A stretch of DNA of 16,949 bases from CAYPXN01 sp964414715 (GTDB taxonomy: Bacteria > UBA10199 > JADFYH01): contig CAYPXN010000004.1 in NCBI GenBank assembly GCA_964414715.1, forward strand, positions 1-16,949, given 5' to 3'. The notes beneath the pieces were generated by a model that was not told the origin of the DNA, did not search any database, and saw nothing but the letters and a program-made list of their open reading frames with translations. Position numbers and translations under genes: made by a program. Shown here in pieces: positions 13,872 through 16,949 of the stretch; position 1 is the first letter of the stretch, and each line of letters starts with the position of its first letter.

Positions 13872-14669
13872 TCATTTCACTCCAAATATCTTCTTCATTA
13901 AAGAAGGTTCATAACCACTTTTATTTTCCAAAATTTCCTGAAGCAGTTTTTTCCAGCCGAGTTTTTCCAGTTTTTTGTAAAAGAGGCGGAAGCCATTTCC
14001 GTAGATGGGATCTTTATTTTCGAACATTTTGTTTATTTTGTGTTTAGAGAAATCCGACTTTTCGGAGGAGTATAAAGCAAAAGCTCCCAGCTCGCAAAGA
14101 CCTTCGGCGTAAAGCGGAGAAAACTTCACATGACGTTCGTGCTGCCAAACATGGAGGAGTTCGTGAGCAAGAATGGCTTCGAACTCTATCTTGGGGAGTC
14201 CGCTTAAAATTCCAATCTGATGAGTGGTTCCTACGCGTTTGTGATTGCTAAAATGAAATTGGGTGAGAGTAAGGCCTGCCGTGTTTCTTTTCCGGGAATG
14301 GGAAGAAAGATGTTGTTGGTGAGTCAAAACAATCTTGATATTCTTGGGGATATCTTGAAAGCCGCACTTTTCTAGTAAATCCAGAATTTTTCGACGGGAA
14401 CGATTGGCGGTGATGTCGTCGCTTACCGAAGTTTTTTTACAATAACCACAAATGAAACGGCCGTCGGAATATTGATAGCCACCTCCGGAACTATGCCGAG
14501 ATAAAATGCGATCGCAGCTTCCACAAAATGAAATCCCATGAGCGAGATGAGCTGTATTGCCCCAAGTATCCGTAATAATTTTTCCAGAAAGCATTTCCTT
14601 ACAAACGCAGCAGTGTTTTTTCGACTTGTTAAAGGCGTTATTTGGTTTTTTTCTAAATAGAGAAAACAT
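13872..14669 (-). CDS. DA1-like zinc metallopeptidase with LIM-type zinc finger
   Basis: This 265-residue protein has a cysteine-rich N-terminal module (C20, C23, H44, C49, C52, C74, C77 in the C-x2-C ... H ... C-x2-C ... C-x2-C order of a LIM-like double finger), a central domain, and a zincin motif HELLH (169-173) followed about 16 residues later by AEGLCELGAFALY (E189/E193 as candidate third ligand). This is the architecture of plant DA1, a ubiquitin-activated peptidase with LIM domain and H-E-M-M-H ... E-E-G-I-C-Q; bacterial proteins simply called 'protein DA1' are known. No signal peptide is seen, so it should act in the cytoplasm. The substrate in bacteria is unknown. The gene stands alone on the minus strand, with no Shine-Dalgarno; a TATGAT box at 14682-14687 lies about 12 bases from the ATG, again suggesting a very short leader. 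The palindromic repeat at 14701-14776 sits just upstream. Confidence 0.8.
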   Translation of the reverse strand: MFSLFRKKPNNAFNKSKKHCCVCKEMLSGKIITDTWGNTAHLAHGISFCGSCDRILSRHSSGGGYQYSDGRFICGYCKKTSVSDDITANRSRRKILDLLEKCGFQDIPKNIKIVLTHQQHLSSHSRKRNTAGLTLTQFHFSNHKRVGTTHQIGILSGLPKIEFEAILAHELLHVWQHERHVKFSPLYAEGLCELGAFALYSSEKSDFSKHKINKMFENKDPIYGNGFRLFYKKLEKLGWKKLLQEILENKSGYEPSLMKKIFGVK

Positions 14670-14700
14670 TTTTATTTTTATATCATATTGTAAATTTTAT

Positions 14701-14776
14701 GTCATTGCGAGCCCCACAGGGGCGTGGCAATCTCGTGAGTGCACTCACAGGATTGCTTCACTTCGTTCGCAATGAC
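14701..14776. repeat. Second copy of the palindromic repeat found inside valS
   Basis: GTCATTGCGA (14701-14710) and TCGCAATGAC (14767-14776) are perfect inverted ends. The interior GTGGCAATCTCGTGAGTGCACTC ... GGATTGC ... TTCACTTCGTTCGCAATGAC is closely related to 10103-10170, in the same orientation but shorter by about 18 bases. It lies in the 249-base gap between the divergent genes starting at 14669 and 14919. The rest of that gap (14777-14906) shows no clear promoter, although TAAGAT near 14848 is a possible -10 box. Confidence 0.85.
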
Positions 14777-14918
14777 TCCAAGTATATAACGCGCTGCACC
14801 GCATTTGGCCTATATTTGCTCTTGGTGACTTCTGATAAAGTGTGTTAAGATGAAAGTGTGCCGATTGATATCCGGGTGATGGGGGATTTAAATTCACTTT
14901 GATTGCAGGAGGCAAAGA

Positions 14919-15536
14919 ATGGTGGTCAGTAAAAAGTTGGTGGAAGAGTTTCCGAATCTTCAACTTTATTTCCACGAGTTGGTGAATGATGCCATCCAGC
15001 ACCAACATCTCAAGGCGGATGAACATATCGCCTTTTATCTCGTCAATCTCTTAACCCATTTTACCAAAAGCGAAAATATTCAAAGGCGTGAAGACGGCGA
15101 AGAAACCCCTTTGGCCATTTTGTTTTGTCAGGCCCAGCATGAGAGTCCTGAAGTGAAAACCCGTTTGTTGAAGTATCTGGGGGATTTTTCGTTGCTGATT
15201 TCCGGTTTTTTTCAGGACAGTCTCAGTCGAAAAATTGTGGATATTGATTATTATATCAGTATGGGCGGTGCGGCTTATTCTCAGCTTTCAACGCCGGGTC
15301 TCTATCGAAAACAACAGGCCTTGTTCAGCCAGATTTTTTCGGAGCTTTCCGATCATTTTGTGAAGTGGGTAGATGTGATTTCGGAAGTGAGCGAAGCGAG
15401 CCATATGAATTCCCATCAAAATTTGCTGAGACTTTATGAAAAATGGCTGCGCACGGGAAGTGATCGCTTGAAAGAACTTTTATCCCAAAAAGGCATTGTT
15501 CCCATTCAAGGTTTGAAGACGGATTTTATACAATGA
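14919..15536 (+). CDS. Conserved-looking protein of unknown function (205 aa)
   Basis: I do not recognise a named family. The 205-residue protein is soluble, mostly helical by composition and has no signal peptide. Notable stretches are ADEHIAFYLVNLLTHF (33-48), ETPLAILFCQA, RLLKYLGDFSLLISGFF and DIDYYISMGGAAYSQL, and the C-terminal half carries several charged helices. The start is secure: AGGAGG (14907-14912) lies six bases before the ATG. A strong terminator begins at the stop codon, so it is probably transcribed alone or with only partial readthrough into the next gene. I have an unverified memory of similar sequence patterns in unannotated deltaproteobacterial proteins. The next gene encodes a protein of similar size and also unknown function, so the two may work together. 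Confidence 0.8.
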   Translation: MVVSKKLVEEFPNLQLYFHELVNDAIQHQHLKADEHIAFYLVNLLTHFTKSENIQRREDGEETPLAILFCQAQHESPEVKTRLLKYLGDFSLLISGFFQDSLSRKIVDIDYYISMGGAAYSQLSTPGLYRKQQALFSQIFSELSDHFVKWVDVISEVSEASHMNSHQNLLRLYEKWLRTGSDRLKELLSQKGIVPIQGLKTDFIQ

Positions 15537-15565
15537 AAAACTCGCACCAATAGGTGCGAGTTTTT
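15536..15565 (+). terminator. Strong intrinsic terminator
   Basis: AAAAACTCGCACC (15536-15548) pairs perfectly with GGTGCGAGTTTTT (15553-15565) around the tetraloop AATA. The eight-pair core is GC-rich and ends in five Ts, with matching As on the left, so it can also work for the opposite strand. It starts on the last base of the stop codon of the gene at 14919-15536 and lies 32 bases before the next start. Confidence 0.92.
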
Positions 15566-15597
15566 GTAACTCTAAAAGCTTCCCTAAAGGAGGACGA

Positions 15598-16233
15598 GTG
15601 TTACATCAAATCCAACATGAACTGGAAAGCCTCTATCAAATTCCCATTTCGAAACCGGTGGAGGAATTTTTACTTCCGGAAATCGAAAGTTCTTCCGTGG
15701 CAGAAAATCCCTGGATTCTGCATAGTGACGAAGCCTTGTTGGTAGAGCAATCGGATGAACATCTGGATATCGGTCTTTGGTTGAATCCGGAACTTCTGGC
15801 CTGGAGTGAGAAAAATGACTGGGATGATTTGCAACACGAAAATGATTTGCAGTTGGTGAATAAATTGGGTCCCCTGATTGAAGGGGTGAGTCATTTTATG
15901 TATCTGCTTTGGCGTGCAGAAAAAAATATGAATGTGACCCAGTTGGAACTTGAGTTACAGGCAGAGGTGGATAAATTCATTTTGTTGGATAAACTATTTG
16001 AAAAAATGCCTTCTCAAACAGTTATGAAAGCTTTGTTTGAGGGCGTGAGCTGGAATCCGGCACTGAATGATATGGAAAAGGAAAGATATGAAACTGCCGT
16101 GAAATTTGCATCCCAGTATTGCGAGTATTTGAGGGTGAATCATTTGAAAGAGGATCCGACTGTGATTTTGCCGGAAATCCGTTCTTTTTATAGGATGAGC
16201 CAGTCTGAAAAAATTCGACATATCTCAATATAG
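15598..16233 (+). CDS. Conserved-looking protein of unknown function (211 aa)
   Basis: Starts with GTG at 15598, with AGGAGG (15588-15593) four bases upstream. The 211-residue protein has no signal peptide or membrane segment. Recognisable stretches are DEALLVEQSDEHLDIGLWLNPELL (two halves, about 44-67), the histidine-containing LIEGVSHFMYLLWRAEKN (about 93-110) and QLELELQAEVDKFILLDKLF (about 115-134). The order and spacing look like a conserved single-domain protein rather than random sequence, but I cannot name a family. It follows the strong terminator at 15536-15565, so it needs its own promoter in the 32-base gap or depends on readthrough. The DUF167 gene begins three bases after its stop, so those two are coupled. 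Confidence 0.8.
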   Translation: MLHQIQHELESLYQIPISKPVEEFLLPEIESSSVAENPWILHSDEALLVEQSDEHLDIGLWLNPELLAWSEKNDWDDLQHENDLQLVNKLGPLIEGVSHFMYLLWRAEKNMNVTQLELELQAEVDKFILLDKLFEKMPSQTVMKALFEGVSWNPALNDMEKERYETAVKFASQYCEYLRVNHLKEDPTVILPEIRSFYRMSQSEKIRHISI

Positions 16234-16236
16234 TTC

Positions 16237-16461
16237 ATGAAAATTTACCAAGTAAAAGTTCTGCCTCGTTCTTCCCAAAACAAGGTAACAGAAGATGCAC
16301 CAGGAAGTTTAAAGGTGAAGCTTGTTGCCCCACCGGTGGATGGAAAGGCGAATGAAGCCTTGATCGAGCTTTTGTCCAAATATTTCAAATTGCGCAAGAG
16401 CTCCATCCGGATTTTGAGGGGTGAAAACTCCCGAAATAAAATGATTGAGATTGATCACTAG
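16237..16461 (+). CDS. DUF167 / YggU-family protein
   Basis: This 74-residue protein has the small alpha/beta DUF167 (YggU) signature: KVLPRSSQNKV at the N-terminus, VKLVAPPVDGKANEALIELL in the middle (the A-P-P-V-D-G-K-A-N core) and a basic SSIRILRGENSRNK segment near the end. The fold is known from structures of family members but no biochemical role is established. The start lies three bases after the preceding stop with no Shine-Dalgarno, implying translational coupling. The length is slightly short for the family (usually about 80-100 residues) but the core is complete. Confidence 0.9.
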   Translation: MKIYQVKVLPRSSQNKVTEDAPGSLKVKLVAPPVDGKANEALIELLSKYFKLRKSSIRILRGENSRNKMIEIDH

Positions 16462-16480
16462 CTTTGTGTAGAAGCCCTGC

Positions 16481-16949
16481 ATGGCAAAAAAGTCCCATTA
16501 CCTACTTATTTTCTTTTTTCTCTTCACTTTTTTCTCTTCAATTGTTCCTCTTCACGCTCTTGAGCACAAGGGAATGGCTTTGGGTCTTTTTTCAAAGGAT
16601 GAAAATTATTCTTATCTCGATGATTTGAAGGCCATGCGGGAGATGGGAATCACTCACATTCTTTTGCTGGTTTCCTGGTATCAGCATGACATCAAAGCGA
16701 ATGAATTAAGGCCTCTCGAGTATGATGGAAAAAATGATATCTATACTATTTCAGACAAAAAACTCCGGGAAGTGATCAGTCAGGCTCATTCGGTAGGAAT
16801 GCAGGCAACCATCTTTCCCATCATCCGCCTGGAAGAACGAAACGGAAATGATTGGCGGGGTTTGATTCAGCCGACTGATTTTGATGCCTGGTGGGCGAGT
16901 TATAAAAAATTCATTCTTTATTATGCAAAAATTGCCCAGGAAGAACATG
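16481..16949 (+). CDS. Exported GH113-like glycoside hydrolase, N-terminal part (runs off right edge)
   Basis: An open frame from the ATG at 16481 runs 156 codons to the end of the window with no stop. Residues 1-26 form a signal peptide (MAKKSHYLLIFFFLFTFFSS ... L-H-A). The mature part begins LEHKGMALGLFSKDENYSYL and continues with LKAMREMGITHILLLVSWYQ, REVISQAHSVGMQATIFPI and WRGLIQPTDFDAWWASYKKF followed by YYAKIAQEEH. This matches the first strands and helices of a TIM-barrel glycosidase and most resembles GH113 (beta-mannanase-type) proteins, where W-R-G-x-I-x-P and the W-F-x-S-Y helix come before the catalytic acid Glu, which would lie beyond the window. It starts 19 bases after the DUF167 stop and has only a poor Shine-Dalgarno. 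Family call is likely; substrate is not determinable from this part. Confidence 0.72.
   Translation, partial: MAKKSHYLLIFFFLFTFFSSIVPLHALEHKGMALGLFSKDENYSYLDDLKAMREMGITHILLLVSWYQHDIKANELRPLEYDGKNDIYTISDKKLREVISQAHSVGMQATIFPIIRLEERNGNDWRGLIQPTDFDAWWASYKKFILYYAKIAQEEH

Noticed and set aside
10078..14776. Repeat copies as a CRISPR array or attachment sites
   Set aside because: Only two copies 4.5 kb apart, palindromic ends, no spacers and no integrase or cas genes.
14745..15026. 93-residue minus-strand frame overlapping the repeat and the start of the 205-aa gene
   Set aside because: Its C-terminal end (SHCERSEAIL) is the typical translation of the palindromic repeat and the rest is antisense to a gene with a strong ribosome site.

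Overview
The window looks like a chromosomal stretch of a Gram-negative bacterium of moderate to low GC. The closest fit I can suggest from gene content is the deltaproteobacterial / Bdellovibrio-like part of the tree. The hints are a degenerate receiver protein ending in a V-P-x-L-A-E ... E-I-E-R-L helix, a lysylphosphatidylglycerol-synthase-type membrane protein, a PA0069-type radical SAM enzyme and a DA1-like peptidase. No rRNA, tRNA or phage gene is visible, so the placement is an inference.

Layout. (1) Bases 1-1083, minus strand, AT-rich: a small exported AYIDPGSGS protein followed by the N-terminal 281 residues of a NoeA-type methyltransferase that runs off the left edge. (2) Bases 1296-4736, plus: a 1146-residue secreted mosaic protein (propeller-like repeats, three fibronectin III domains, a LamG domain). 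Its last ~480 bases drop sharply in GC. (3) Bases 4795-7401, plus: metK and ahcY, the SAM-making and SAH-removing steps of the methyl cycle, separated by a palindromic MITE-like element that buries the ahcY Shine-Dalgarno region. (4) Bases 7398-12786, minus: a probable operon of a pseudo-receiver protein, valS, nadC and a radical SAM protein. Two of its junctions are ATGA overlaps, and the last gap holds a near-perfect 24-bp inverted repeat. (5) Bases 12856-13836, plus: a polytopic UPF0104/LPG-synthase-type membrane protein. (6) Bases 13872-14669, minus: a LIM-like zinc finger fused to an HELLH peptidase, resembling eukaryotic DA1. (7) Bases 14919-16949, plus: two unrecognised proteins of about 205-211 residues with a textbook terminator between them, then a DUF167/YggU protein and the start of an exported GH113-like glycoside hydrolase.

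The most distinctive thing here is the number of small palindromic mobile-like elements. There are four apparent families in 17 kb. One lies in frame inside the valS coding sequence, adding about 31 residues to the synthetase, and a shorter relative sits in the intergenic region 4.5 kb away. Two others sit in the leaders of ahcY and the radical SAM gene, where they can form RNA structure around the translation start. A fifth signal is that two minus-strand genes (starting at 12786 and 14669) lack a Shine-Dalgarno sequence and have promoter-like boxes so close to the ATG that their mRNAs could be leaderless.

Most genes are housekeeping (methyl cycle, NAD synthesis, valine charging). The accessory genes are the surface mosaic protein, the left-edge pair, the DA1-like peptidase, the two unknown proteins and the right-edge glycosidase. 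I see no CRISPR array, toxin-antitoxin pair, integrase or classical insertion sequence.
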